Part shown: piece by piece, positions 45,200-56,727 of the stretch
Layout of the letters: each line of letters begins with the position of its first letter
How positions within the stretch are numbered: the first letter of the stretch is position 1
Source of the DNA: Miscanthus floridulus
Taxonomy: Eukaryota > Streptophyta > Magnoliopsida > Poales > Poaceae
DNA length: 64,000 nucleotides
Assembly: GCF_019320115.1 (NCBI RefSeq)
Contig: NC_089591.1
Span: 57,598,078 to 57,662,077, forward strand
Direction of reading: 5' to 3'
Made by a program: the position numbers and the translations under genes
The notes under the pieces: model-generated
The model's input: only the letters and a program-made list of their open reading frames with translations
Told to the model about the DNA's origin: nothing
Databases searched by the model: none

Positions 45200-47217
45200 A
45201 AAGAGTGCATCCCAATGCCCCATGAATGATGAGCAGCCATCCCATGGAGAGTAAGAACTAGATGACCAGCTTACTCAGGAGTAGTTCGATAATGAGTTAG
45301 AAAATGGTCTAGAAGTGATGCTTACTCAGGAGGACCTTGTTGATGATGAGGATCCAGTGGGGGAGCCCAGGGAAGAGAAGGCAGAGAGGATGCCCAAGGC
45401 AAAGAAGGGGATGATGACGATGACACCTCATTAGGGGGATATGTAAGTCCCAAGGATCCTTTCCCACGAGAACCCAGATGGAGGCCAATGAAGGACGAGT
45501 TGGACAAGGATTTTGATCCGAATGACGAGGTACGGATAAAGCCTTAGTAGCTTGTAAATTTGGCTAATGCTATGGCTTTATGTTACCTCTGCTAACACTT
45601 TTAACCTACTGGATACACAGGTCGTCCCTACTCAACCTCTGAAAAGACGACGTCGGCCTCTGGCTCATCTTGCCGAACAATACGTAGTGGGGCAAAGGAG
45701 ATCAGAGGAAGGAGCCACAGATACTCACACTGAGGCCTCCGCTCCACAACCTCAGGACACAACCATGACTGAGACTGCCTAGCCAAAGAGGAAACGAGGG
45801 GGATTAGAAAGCCAAACCAATATCACGACAAGGCATGCTATGTGATAACGGAGGTCGGGCTAGACGGGCAGATCCTTGAGCCATATACATACAGGGCGAA
45901 ATTCCATAATCACATTGGGTTTGTAGTTAGAGATAAGTTGAACCTAGCTATCCGTGGCTGGAATCTTGTACCTATGAGCCAAAAGGTAGACCTATGGGAG
46001 AAGCTGAAGCAGAACTTTAGGTTTCTGAAGGGAACACACGAGTTGGTACAAGAAAATGCTTTTAAGATAATGGGGCAGAGCTTCCGACGTTGGTGGTCGG
46101 ATCTGAACAAGAACTTTATCCAATAGAAGTTAACTCCTTTCCACGAGTATGGCAACATAACTCCTAGTCAATGGAAGGAGCTCGTGGCTGAGAAGACTTC
46201 AGAGGCATCATTGGCCCTCAGTGCCCGTAACAGTGAGCAGGCGAAGAAGAACCAACACTACCCTTGTCTAGGCCTCGGTGGCTATGCTGGCAAGCAAGAG
46301 GTCTTTAGGAAGATGGACGCAGAGGCCGAAGCTACCGAGAATACAGAAGTGTCAAAGTTGAAGCCATGCCTCAAACAGTGGATATACGCGAGGAGTGTGG
46401 ATTCATCCGGTAGTAGCCTCAAGTTTGCTAAGCCGGAGACCGAAGAGGTAGTATCAAAGATACTGAAACTTGCTGAAGGCAAGGAGAAGGGCGCATTCAA
46501 CCCTTCCAGAGAGAGGGACGAGCTTACCGTTGTCTTGGGAAACCCTAAGCACACATGACGCACCAGGGGGCTAGGGAAGAGGATGTCCTGGAAGCACGGA
46601 CTCGTAGAGGAGAGGCACATATACAAGAAACATGGCAGAGACCGAGAGTCTAATCTTGAGTGCCAAGTGAAGGCTCTAGTTGAAAAGATGTTGGTGGAGA
46701 AAGGACTATCTATGATGGAGACACAGACACTAATGGGGCCGTCCAGAGAACTGGCGGTAGTTGGCAGCCCTCCGGATGTTCCCAGCAGTCAAGGTTCTAA
46801 TGCAACCGGAACCCCCGTCGATCGCATATGGGCGCCAACTAGTTGCAAATTTGTGGTTCCGATGGGCAGGCAAAACGTGATCATTGAGGTGGCAATGGGC
46901 ATGACACATCCTCTAGGTGGCACGTGGCACAATAGGGACATCCCGCAGGACTACACTTGGGTCGAGGTGCATACCATGAAGCTCGAGTTCATGACTTGGA
47001 AGATAGAACACCCTACTCCCGAGAGGCTCGTGTTACTCAGAGACGTCATGAACCAATTCATCCTCTGGCACAGACGGGACATTGTATTGACTGAGTCTTC
47101 GCCAACTCCGACTGAAGTTCATCCTCTGGAGCGACCCGTCGAGGATGGGGAGGTATACTCACCGACCCATGACCATGACCACCACACGCTAGAGACTTCT
47201 CCACCTCATTTCGAGTA
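45200..47217 (+). pseudogene. CACTA second gene (TNPA-like, Transposase_24 type)
   Basis: An acidic N-terminal part (TQEDLVDDEDPVGEPREEK) is followed by IRGWNLVPMSQKVDLWEKLK, KIMGQSFRRWWSDLNKNFIQ and TPFHEYGNITPSQWKELVAE. Then come SGSSLKFAKPETEEVVSKIL and a long C-terminal part ending TLETSPPHFE with TAA at 47216. The W-rich helical domain fits the Ptta/En/Spm plant transposase family (Transposase_24), the counterpart of maize TNPA that binds subterminal repeats. Stops (45250-45450, 46125, 46557) and frame changes show decay; some may be unrecognised introns. Confidence 0.7.
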
Positions 47218-47220
47218 AGG

Positions 47221-47355
47221 GCATGATGACATGCCACATCCTTCTCCACCTCGTACCAAGCATGGGCGTGATGACATGCCACGTCCTTCTCCAGCTCGTA
47301 CCGAGCAAAGGCATGATGAGATGCAACATCCTTCTCAACAAGCGTAGCCGATACA
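47221..47355 (+). repeat. Three 45-bp in-frame tandem repeats
   Basis: Units starting at about 47221, 47266 and 47311 encode HDDMPHPSPPRTKHG-like 15-residue repeats. They lie in the linker between the TNPA-like domain and the protease part. Confidence 0.75.
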
Positions 47356-47399
47356 TGAACAACAAGTGTCTCATGAACAATAATTGCCTCGTGAACAGC

Positions 47400-49125
47400 C
47401 GATACATGAAGAACAAGTGGCCCCTGGAGCAGGTGATGCACAAGTTGACAAGGACGTGCCCGAATGGGAAGTTCGAAACAAAATCCCAATCAAGATAAGG
47501 CCATCGTATGTGGGCCTTAATGACATCTCGTCGGTGCACAAGTGGATGACCCATGACCAGTTCAAGCCTAAGAACCAAGTAAAAGAATTCAGAGCACTAG
47601 CTTCTGAGGAGGGCACCACTAGCAAACTGTACAAAGGGTTTAACAAGTATCCAGCTGTTGATAACCTCAAATGGTCAAATGATTGCCCAGATAAATATGA
47701 AAAAGGCAAGAACTTCCTACCAAACCGAGTCATATAGTGTTTGCCACGTGGAATGAGAAAGTTCCACGATTGGTACTTGCGTGCTCAGATAACAGAACTA
47801 GAAATCTTACAAGCATGGATCCCTGCCGGCACATTTGGAGCCCCAGGTGGGCAAATTGCCGTTGAGTTTAAGGATATCCAGGAGTGCTTTCACCTCGGAC
47901 GAATGGAAATGAATCTAATTCGCATGTGGTGCCTGTAAGTCCTTGCCCTCTCGATATGATATGAATGTAATCTTTTAATTTTGTTGTAACTAACCTGCGC
48001 CGTGATTTGTAGAATGCAAGCGAACTTTGTGAGAAAGAGGCCAGCTCTGAAACATGGGTATATAGACCCTTCATCTATAGCATCAATAAATTTTAATTAC
48101 CCTAAAGAGTGGAAACTAGATTGCAAAGAACTAGAAGGTGGAAAGACACTGAAGGAGAAAGAAGACATCAGGAACAAGAAAATATTGGAAGAGTCCCTCA
48201 AGGTTGCGGCATATATTGCCCTATGTTTTAAAAATCTCCAACAATATGATAATATATGGATACCATACCACTTCAAGTAAGTTCGACTGTATACTTAGCT
48301 TTGTTCAATATACTTTGTTCGATGCAAAAGAGCTTATGTGTTCCTTCTATGACTAAATTCATGCAGCGATCACTGGATATGCATAGGCGTCTGGCTCTCA
48401 CATAGCATGGCATGGGTCTTTAATTCAGCGGATTTCCCAGTCGAGACATACACAGACTTCATAGCGATTGTCAAGACGTATACACATCGACAATCCTCAT
48501 TTTAGCTACCATGTTTGTATACATACTTGTAAGGTTCAATGTGGGATACTAACAAGTTGCATTTGCTAAAACCATTGGAACAGGGCATTCAGGCACTATG
48601 TCTAGGAACATAAGGAGAGGCACCATCCAAATAGAAAGAAAAAGTTGTATGTCAAAACTCTATGTGCGGTAAGTGTCATTTACTTTGGTACTCCATATAT
48701 TACGTGTCTGTCAATAGCATTACTTAACATCTCCATATGTAAAACACACAGTGCCCCAAGCAGAAGCCTGGGAGTCTACATTGTGGATACTACACATGTA
48801 TTATGATGAGTACCATCGGTGGCTACAACACAAACCCCAATTTAGTAAGTTTGAACCTCTTCGCTCGTAGTATGAAAAGTTCGCATATGTTGTGATATAG
48901 TAAACCTAAACTTGTTCTCTTGTTGTTGAAGAAAGATAAAGATACGAGAAGGAACCCATATAAGGATGATGAGATCTTAGAGATGGTCGGCGACCTTTGC
49001 AACTTCATAATGGACCAGATTGTGTACTATAAAGGCACTTACTATCATCTTCTTTCCGACTTAGGTAGTAATCCTCTATACCAACATCTTCGTGAGACTG
49101 ATAGGCTAGCCCTAGGCCGTTGATG
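47400..49125 (+). pseudogene. Ulp1-type cysteine protease gene carried by the CACTA element
   Basis: Exon-like blocks separated by introns with GT/AG borders: 47741-47936 (HDWYLRAQITELEILQAWIP, ending MNLIRMWCL), from about 48012 (MQANFVRKRPALKHGYIDPS, ending IWIPYHFK), and from about 48366 (DHWICIGVWLSHSMAWVFNS). Then about 48750 (CPKQKPGSLHCGYYTCIMMS), ending LRETDRLALGR with a stop at 49121-49123. H in DHW and C in CGYYTC match the catalytic His and Cys of Ulp1/C48 proteases; the Asp position reads N in VFNSADF. Ulp1-like genes are often carried by grass transposons (family knowledge). Stops at 47346 and within 48500-48650 suggest decay. Original role: SUMO-like peptide processing, unproven. 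Confidence 0.65.
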
Positions 49126-49712
49126 ACAATGTAGACTTGTGGTATGGTTTGGATAAGACTTTAGAACGGTTTGGACTTTATTTTGCATGTGGACTTGTGG
49201 ATTTCTTAATGGACTATGTTATAATGATGGACTTCATAATGGACTATGTTGTAATGGACTTTTGTGAATTATGACTTGTGATGATGTTCTAAATAATGGT
49301 CTTGTGTTTGTAGATGTATATATGTATATTTGTGGCGGTCAGATTCAAATTTGAATTATATATATATATGTGGTCAGATTTGAATTTGAATTATTTTTTT
49401 GCTAGAAAATCCACTGTAGGGGCGGTTCTTGATTGAACCGCCCTTACAAATACACATAGCAGGAGCGACCGGTGATACAGCCGTTCTTACAGAAGTCTAC
49501 TACAGAGGTGGCTGATATTACTAGCCACCCCTATAGAGGGCACTGTAGGGGCAGCTGAAAACACCAGCCGCCCCTTAAGAGGGCACTGTAGGGCGGTCAG
49601 GAAACCACTCCTACAGAGACACCCTCTGTAGGAACACCATGGAAAGGGCGGCTGACACAGCCGCCCCTATAGAGGCTCTAGAACCGCCCCACAGTTAATT
49701 TCTGTAGTAGTG

Positions 49713-50119
49713 AGATTCGATTCAAGTTCTTGGAGCTTTATCGGGGCGGAGGGAGGGACAGACGGACGATGTTGGTGCGGAGGAAGGACAGGTGCCGGCC
49801 TGCCGGGATGCAAAACCAAAACTGATACGGTGCCTCCCAGCCTAAGCCTACGTACCAGTCAAAATAACATCCACCCGCAGTCAAAATCCCTATCCTAGCT
49901 CCTCCGTGACCGTTGCTCGTTTCACATCCAAGTGCTCTCGTCAGCGCACAGCTGTACGCCGGACGCCGGCGATGGCGTACCGCTCTTGCGTTGGTGTTGC
50001 ACTGCACTGCGGCTTCAGCGTAGAGAGCTAGCTCGCGGAGGAAGCGAGGGCAGAGGATCGATCCGCGTTGCTGTACATCACGTTGCTTTAATTTGGCGCA
50101 CATGAGCCAGCTAATTAAG
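49713..50119. other. Right flank of the large CACTA element, nothing recognised
   Basis: GC-mixed sequence without a coding domain or RNA gene that I can recognise. Confidence 0.4.
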
Positions 50120-50700
50120 AGGTTAGTGCTTTCATTACCTTATTCACGTTGCTGCAGATCGATTCATTTAGGTTCAGTGTGCTAAGTGTCTAGTTTATTC
50201 AGACTTCAGAGGCGGGGAATTAGTGCTTGTTAGTGCAGCGAGAATGGTTTGTTTACAGTTTGCCACCTCATAACATGTTGTTACCCAATAGCTTTGGGTT
50301 TGATCAATTTTTTAAACCTCTAGATTTGCGTAACACAGCATATCTTATCTTGAGTTGTTGGTGGATTGTAAACGTTACTGAAGATAAGGTATGTCGACTA
50401 AAACTAAAAAATTAATCAGTCCACAAAACATACTCAAAATATGCTGAGTTAAACATCGAAAAAGAATAAACAATATGCAAAAGTCGTCGTTTCAGCAAAT
50501 CTTGAGGCTTAAAAGATGATCAAACCCAAAGCTATTAATAACATGTTATGAGGTGGCAAACAATAAACAAACCATTTTCGCTGCATTAACAAGTAGTACT
50601 AATGTCGCTCTCCTATGATTAAACTAGACACGTAGCGCACCCAACCCATATCGCCATATGAATCGATCTACAACAACGTTAACAAGGTAAAGCATCACTC
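50120..50700. mobile_element. Foldback MITE
   Basis: Inverted arms of about 190-200 bp: ttgccacctcataacatgtt at about 50260 against aacatgttatgaggtggcaa at about 50540, and cagatcgattcatttagg at about 50155 against atatgaatcgatcta at about 50655. The central part is AT-rich. Non-coding. Exact ends were not fixed. Confidence 0.65.
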
Positions 50701-50894
50701 TATAATCCTTCCCAATCCATAGTTTTATAGAAAAATGAAGATAATCTATCTCCAACAACTCGCAAACTCATCTCTCAATCTTTTGGCACTTGGCAAAAAC
50801 CTCGCCCGTACGCGTAAAGTTGCGCGCACTTCCGTATGTGCGTATCGGCACTTCCCCGCTCGTTCTCCTCCCTGGCGCGCTGCTGTTTCCCGCT

Positions 50895-51183
50895 ACCGGT
50901 GTCCATTTGAGCCAAAGTTCCCACTCGACCTGCGCGGCGACGGGCGGCCGTCGATGCCAGTCCTGGCCAGGGTCGTTGAGTAGATGCCCCGGTGGTGGTG
51001 CATGCTGAACACCATCACCGCTGGGGACGCCACGGCCGGCGGCCGGCTCACGGACAATGTCGGGTACGCATGCTCCTGCGCCGACTGCACGGCGCTGGGC
51101 TACGGCTGCAGCTGCAGCGCGCTGGACGCGTGCGGGAACGCATCGTACGCATTCAACGCCTACTACCAGGCGCAGGGGTAACC
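50895..51183 (+). pseudogene. Fragment of a GH17 beta-1,3-glucanase with X8 (CBM43) domain
   Basis: The frame reads KFPLDLRGDGRPS, then [15 protein letters not shown] sequence with a stop (TAG) where Tyr is expected, then [20 protein letters not shown] and [15 protein letters not shown] with a stop at 51181. The Cys pattern and the GNASYAFN motif identify an X8 callose-binding domain; the leading part fits the GH17-X8 linker (RGDG...PRRWC). Everything upstream is missing, so this is a fragment, either relict or captured. It directly abuts the LINE-like repeat. Confidence 0.7.
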
Positions 51184-51617
51184 GCTATAGTCCGCTACAA
51201 GCCATGTAGCCGTCCCGCAATCAGATCCACTTGTACATGCCATCAATCAAGATTCAAGAAGATGTTCCAAGCAGGGCTAGCCGCCACAGACTGCTGCAAG
51301 CTGCCAAACCGAAGCGTGAGTACCTGCCTCTGGCGCTCGCCAAGACGATCCCATCCACCAAGATCCTTGTGCGCACACCATAGCTTCTAGAACCTAGCTG
51401 CCTCATTGAAGGTAGAAGTGCCACACACATCCTCCTGCTGCCAGTAAGAATGCCTCCTTGCGCCAAAACAGCCACAGCTAAGCGGGGCTGCCCGGTGCCA
51501 CACCACATAGATCACCTCGGCAATGCAAATCTATTGGAAACCACGTCCCACATCGGTCTCATCGTGAACTCTGTGGGCGCCTCCCACCCTGGTCTCCTTG
51601 CCAACTTCGTGGTCGTA
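51183..51617 (-). mobile_element. LINE-like repeat, copy 2 (left part)
   Basis: Aligned with 15980-16421 (shared phrases: ggctagccgccaca, gccaagacgatcccatccac, catagcttctagaacct). It is interrupted by the hAT element and probably resumes at 55001. Confidence 0.55.
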
Positions 51618-51625
51618 GCTGGCGT

Positions 51626-54600
51626 CTAAGTTGCACGGATACGGATACGCGTATCGGTATCGGAAGGATACGGATACGCGGATACGACAATTTCCTAAGA
51701 AACCCGATACGCGGATACGTTTTACGATTTTTTTAATAAATAGATAACAATGCATATGAAATTGCAAAATAGATATTCAAGTTCAACATAGAGACATTTA
51801 AGGTCTATTACACTCAGAATAACATGATAGCATGTTCTAATATAGGAAATTAATAAAAGGTCTATTACACTCGTAGCAAACTAGCAATATAGTACTATAG
51901 TAGGATATGATAGCATCAAGCTTCTTCCTCGGCTTCCTCATTCTCCTCCACATCAAGATCACCCAATCCAAATGATACAGCCTGCAACTCCGGCTCATCA
52001 ATGGAGAGGTCAGCAACTTCCAGAAGACCTACACCACTAAGGGAATCAAAAGAATCTCCTCCAACATCCCACATCCTTGTCTCTCCTGTCTTGTATGCAT
52101 CCGTTCTTCTTGACAAATGCCTCAGATTTGAGTGCACAAAGACCAAATCTTCAGCCCGCTCAGGAGTTAAGGCATTTCTCTTGACACTATGGATGAAGCT
52201 ATATGTGCTCCAATTTCTTTCACAGCAAGAAGAGGAGGCCGGTTGGCTCAGCAATTTCATGGCCAAACTCATCAATAGAGGGACAGACTGCCCATGATTT
52301 GTCCACCAAGTCATTGGGGAAACAACCCATCTATCATGTATAGAATCAGGATCATTGAATTCTTCTGAACAACTAGAAAACCTTGAGTATTCTTCCTTTA
52401 CTTGAGCCAACTCTTGCGGTATGCGAAAGAACTTCTTGAAGCAAGTCATCCTCATTTGTGATACCTCCTTATCCTTGTGGGGGGGGGGGTAGTCGGCCAG
52501 CACCTTCTTCAAGCCACTTGTTGCTGTAAAATCTGCATTTGGCAATTTAGCATTACAATTTAGAACATGAGCAACTGAGCTGAATTCTGAACTGTATAGT
52601 GTATAGTGTTACCTTGGATTGAGTGAATGAGCCAAACAATGTAGTGGATTATTGCCTTTTGTCCACCTAGCAATCAATATATCATGAATAACAGAGTAGA
52701 GGTCTGACTCCTCATTTGGTTCCTTCCCTTCATACAGATATATCTCTTTCTTCACTTTCTCAATCATTGAATCCCACATCTCATAGATTAAGTGAAGACA
52801 CGGGGTGTCGGTGTCCGCAAAGCGTATCATATCATAGATAGGAGTAGTGATCCTAAGAATGTAATCTACATTGCCCCACCAGACATCACTTAGTATTTTT
52901 TCCTTTACATGTTGGGCAGTTGAAGCATCCTCTTTGTAGATGCTCCATTTGTCACTAATCACCATGTGTTGGAGAGCTGCTTTTACCTCAACAAACCGTT
53001 TTAGCATACACACAACCGATGCAAATCTTGTTTCAGCAATAGAAAGCAACTTCAAATGGCTGAACTCATTGAACATGGAAAGACGCATGCCATGATTCAT
53101 TATGAAATTCTTGATCATAGTAGCCTCAACTTTAACATCGTTTATAAATTCTAGTTGTCCCCAAACATGCATATCCTCATCAGTAGGTGTCCTTGGCAGT
53201 TTGGGTTCACATATATTTTTCATAGCAAGGTTGAGAGTATGCACTACACAAGGTGTCCAAAATATGTGATCATATTCAGCTTCAATTAAAAGACCAGCAC
53301 CTTTGCAGTTTGCAGCATTATCTGTGATGATTTGTACCACATTTTGTCGCCCTACTTCATCAATAATAGCCCTCAACTTCTCAGCAATATATTCTTTTGA
53401 CTTGTATTCTCCTTCACAATTGTCAGCCCTCAAAAACATTGGAGCTTTCTCAGAAACAGCAATGAAGTTGATGATTGGCCTCCTCTGAGGATCTGACCAA
53501 CCATCACTGCAGATTGTGACCCCTTTCTCTGGCCATGTGCTCTTTGTACTCTCCAATAGATGCTCTATGTGCCTTCTTTCTTGCTTCAGGAGTGATTCCC
53601 TAGCCCTGTTATACCCAGGGATTGTGTAACCTTGCAAATTGCGGCTGCAAGCAAATGCAAAAGCTTCTCTAAAATATGGGTTTCTCAGAAAGTTGAAAGA
53701 TACCCCTCCAGAATACATTGCTCTAACAATTAAAGCATCGAAGTGCTTGCGGTCTTGCAATGCCCAAGATTTTTCCAATATAGAAGCAGGTCCTCTCTTG
53801 TTCTTCTTGTTGTAATTGCCTGAAGAAGGACCTACAGGCAAAGCAACGGTGCGTGTCTTTGCTCTTTCCACCAGCTCCTTGCACCTTTCCACTTCCCTCC
53901 TCATCTCACTCAGCATTTCATATGAAACCTTTGGACATTTGATAATCCCCTTCCCTGATTTCTGCAGCAAATGAGCTTCAACTCTAGTGTAGCTGCTGCT
54001 TTTTTCCAATGGACAATAGTTGCATCTCCAAAGAGCATTTCCTCCACCAGCTTTAGGCCTCTCTAGAATGGTGACATGATCCCACAGCGGAGCCTTGATA
54101 TCAGTTGTTTCTCTGGACCCAGATCCCACACTACCACTAGCAGTAACACTAGCACTAGCTACACTACTCAAATTTGGAGATGCCATACTGGACAATGAAC
54201 ATTGGACAAAATAAAAAAGGCTCTAATCAGTCATCAAGAAAGGGGTAATGGCCTATTGGCCTTTGGCCTAATGGGGCAGGGCGCACTGGCTCAGCCGCTC
54301 AGCCCTAAATTGGATTGGGGAGGAAGAGGAAGTGAGCCAGTGAGGAACTCACCTAAGCAGGGGGCTCCTTGTCGCCGGTGAGGGCGAGGGCAGAGGCGAG
54401 GTCGAAGGCTGGTCGCCCGCTCGGACCGTCTTCTCCTGGAATGCGCTCGTCGGGGCGTACTCGTCCTGGAGCGTCGGCGAGGCCTTGTGGGTCCTGGAGC
54501 GCCGGCGAGGCCTTGCGGGTCCTGGAGCGTCGACGAGGCGTCAGCGGCCCCAGGATCGGCGCCCGACGGGGGCAAGCTGGAGACGGCGCCCCACGAACGT

Positions 54601-54992
54601 GCTCGCGTCCGTCCTCAAGCCGTGCGTGGCGGAAGGGGACGGGCTCTGCGGGGGCGAGCTGCACGGGCTGGCGGTGAGGGCAGAGGCGGACTGGCGGCTG
54701 CGTGAGGCGGAGGCAGAGGCGGCTGCGCGTGGGAGAGACTGGGAGGCGGATGCGCGTGGGGAGGTGGATGTCTGCGTGAGGCCGAGGCAGAGGAGGCCAA
54801 GGTGACCTATTGGGCCGGCTGGGCCGTATCGGCTGGGCCGAAACGTATCCATTCGTCAGTTTCCGGCCCAACTAAAACGAGATACGCGGATACGCCGCGG
54901 ATACGTATCCGGGCCGTATCCCAGGCGTATCCGTATCGGATACGTATCCGATACGGGATACGGCCCTACCCTGGCGTATCCGTGCTTCTGAG
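51626..54992 (-). mobile_element. Complete hAT transposon with 8-bp target duplication
   Basis: TIRs are CTAAGTTGCACGGATACG on the left and, complemented, CTCAGAAGCACGGATACG on the right (15 of 18 match). They are flanked by GCTGGCGT at 51618-51625 and 54993-55000. Both subterminal regions have dense GGATACG/CGTATCC repeats (51640-51725 and 54880-54985), presumably transposase-binding sites. The element encodes one minus-strand transposase. It interrupts the LINE-like repeat. Confidence 0.93.
51916..54186 (-). pseudogene. hAT transposase with BED finger, frameshifted in a C tract
   Basis: Starts at ATG 54186. Exon 1 (54186-52613) has a BED zinc finger (LWRCNYCPLEKSSSYTRVEA, AHLLQKSGKGIIKC) and a DUF659-like catalytic region (VTICSDGWSDPQRRPIINFI, QIITDNAANCKGAGLLIEAE). 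The intron 52612-52533 (GTAACA...CAG) joins LNPR to FYSNKWLEEGAGRLPP. Exon 2 carries the hAT dimerisation domain (SLAMKLLSQPASSSCCERNW, ERAEDLVFVHSNLRHL) and ends at 51916. An 11-nt C tract (52479-52489) puts exon 2 out of frame; 7 or 10 Cs would restore it. It would bind the subterminal repeats and move the element in the nucleus. The break may be real or a sequencing error. Confidence 0.85.
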
Positions 54993-55000
54993 GCTGGCGT

Positions 55001-55303
55001 ACGGTCCCACAAAACTGTCGCCCCTCCACTGCCAAACAGATGAGAGGCCCTCCAATCTCCGCACCAATGCCCTCCTTCTGTCCACCTTCCTCAATCTTGG
55101 ACACAAAAAAACTTGAATCCTCAACTAGGCCTCCACCTTCCCCGCCGGGCGCTGGCCGCTAGCCTGCCACATATTAACTGAACACGAGCTTCCAAAAACG
55201 ACGCCTCCAAAGAGGGATGCGATGCCATCGGCACCGCCGTCGCCTGACCAGAAGGTCAAGGTTTCCACCCAGGAAAGACATGCCACGCAAAGAGGAGAGG
55301 ACC
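55001..55303 (-). mobile_element. Probable remainder of the LINE-like repeat, right of the hAT element
   Basis: Sequence between the hAT right target duplication and the Gypsy 2 LTR. Removing the hAT element and one copy of GCTGGCGT joins it to 51617. No coding domain recognised. Confidence 0.35.
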
Positions 55304-56126
55304 TGTTGATGCAAAAGTGATCTGCAAACACAAAGGGCTAATACCCGAATCGATATCCAAAGCGTGCCAGTCGATTTGACCTGCTAATCGACAAGGATGA
55401 AGAAACGAACACTTTGGTCCTGACAACAGCGATACGCCCGGAAGCCACGGCCAAGAGGTGCTCACGCGGAACTCGAGAATCGCCGAAGATCGCACTGAAG
55501 CGATGCAGCTCGCCGAATCAATGAGAACTCGTAAAAAGAAAAATATGCAAATTGACGAAGTCGCCGAAAAGTAGATGCAAATAGGAGTAAAAGTTGGTTT
55601 TGATATTGATTGATGTTATCTATTACATTGCCCCTTACTCCATATTTATACCCTGATCTAAAGAGACACAACCAAACACAACTAGGACACCAATCCCATA
55701 TCTAAGGAAACACGTGACTCTTACACGAATCATAACCTAACAAATACAGAAAAGGAAATCAACTCCTATCTATTTCCCTGTCCGCCTCAATTACGATGGA
55801 AATCCCACTGTCCTCCTTCCCATCGGCATACTCCCTATTTCATCGGCAGTAGGCTTCAAGTCTTCCTTCATCGGCAGACTCCCTGCTTCATCGGCAGTAG
55901 TCTTCAAGTCTTCCTTCATCGGCATACTCCCTGTTTCATCGGCAGTAGTCTTCAAACCTCATCGGCAACGCCCGAGTCCAAATCAACCTTTCCATCGATC
56001 ATCACCAGCTATCGGCAACTATTTTTACAAACTGGCTTTCATTGGCTATCAAAGTATTCAATAACTTTCCCCTTGCCGATTAGTCCACTCCGATTATTTT
56101 GACACGTGCAAAAAACGGTGTCAACA
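55304..56126 (-). repeat. 3' LTR of Gypsy element 2
   Basis: Starts TGTTGATGCAAAAG and ends GTGTCAACA on the plus strand (TGTTGA...TCAACA). Outside it on the right, catgccccctaatttcgg is the complement of a polypurine tract, so this is the 3' LTR of a minus-strand element. The 5 bp ggacc at 55299-55303 are the candidate target duplication; the partner lies beyond the window. A 58-bp unit (cttcatcggcagtagtcttc, followed by aagtcttcc) is repeated about 2.5 times at 55826-55960. Confidence 0.85.
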
Positions 56127-56145
56127 CATGCCCCCTAATTTCGGA
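56127..56145 (-). promoter_or_regulatory. Polypurine tract of Gypsy 2
   Basis: On the minus strand the sequence reads gaaattagggggcatg immediately before the LTR start TGTTGACACC. This is the expected position and composition of the plus-strand DNA primer. Confidence 0.65.
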
Positions 56146-56556
56146 GTATAAAACCATTAATGCTCCGAAATTTACTCCAGATAACGCTTGCCTTCGCCCA
56201 ATTACCGTAACTCATTCTCCAAGCCAAAACTTGATTCGTTATCAAACCCAATCAAATCTAATCTTGATTCACGCACTTCAGTAAATATCGCACAATCGCC
56301 AACCACTCTTACCTTGATTATGATTGAGATACCAAAACAATAACCCATCGGCAAGATCTTGACATGATAATGCTGCCATTTTCAGAATTAAAATATCATG
56401 AATCGATATCCCTTCCAAGTCATGATTACTTGTTATCAACCCATCTGTACAATCCCCTGATTATCGCGCGAATAGTTACCATATCCCCCTGCACCGCCTT
56501 GACCTATATGCGCGCGTCATAGAGATAAGTCCAAAATACCCTTATCCTGGCCGGCT

Positions 56557-56564
56557 TATAAATA
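56557..56564 (+). promoter_or_regulatory. TATA box of the antisense gene in Gypsy 2
   Basis: TATAAATA in ggcttataaatagatttct lies 164 bp upstream of the ATG at 56728, just outside the 3' LTR. A pyrimidine-rich leader follows (tcagcctccaatccttggca). The position suggests an internal promoter directed against pol. Confidence 0.6.
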
Positions 56565-56727
56565 GATTTCTCCAGAACCCTCATTTTCTATCTTCAGCCT
56601 CCAATCCTTGGCATTCTCTCTCTCCGGCGGCGACTCCGACGAACAACCGCGCGACCTCAACCAACAAGAACCCTTCTCCGGCGCTAACTTCAAGTTCCCG
56701 GCTCGTATCTCCACCTTCCTCAAGACA

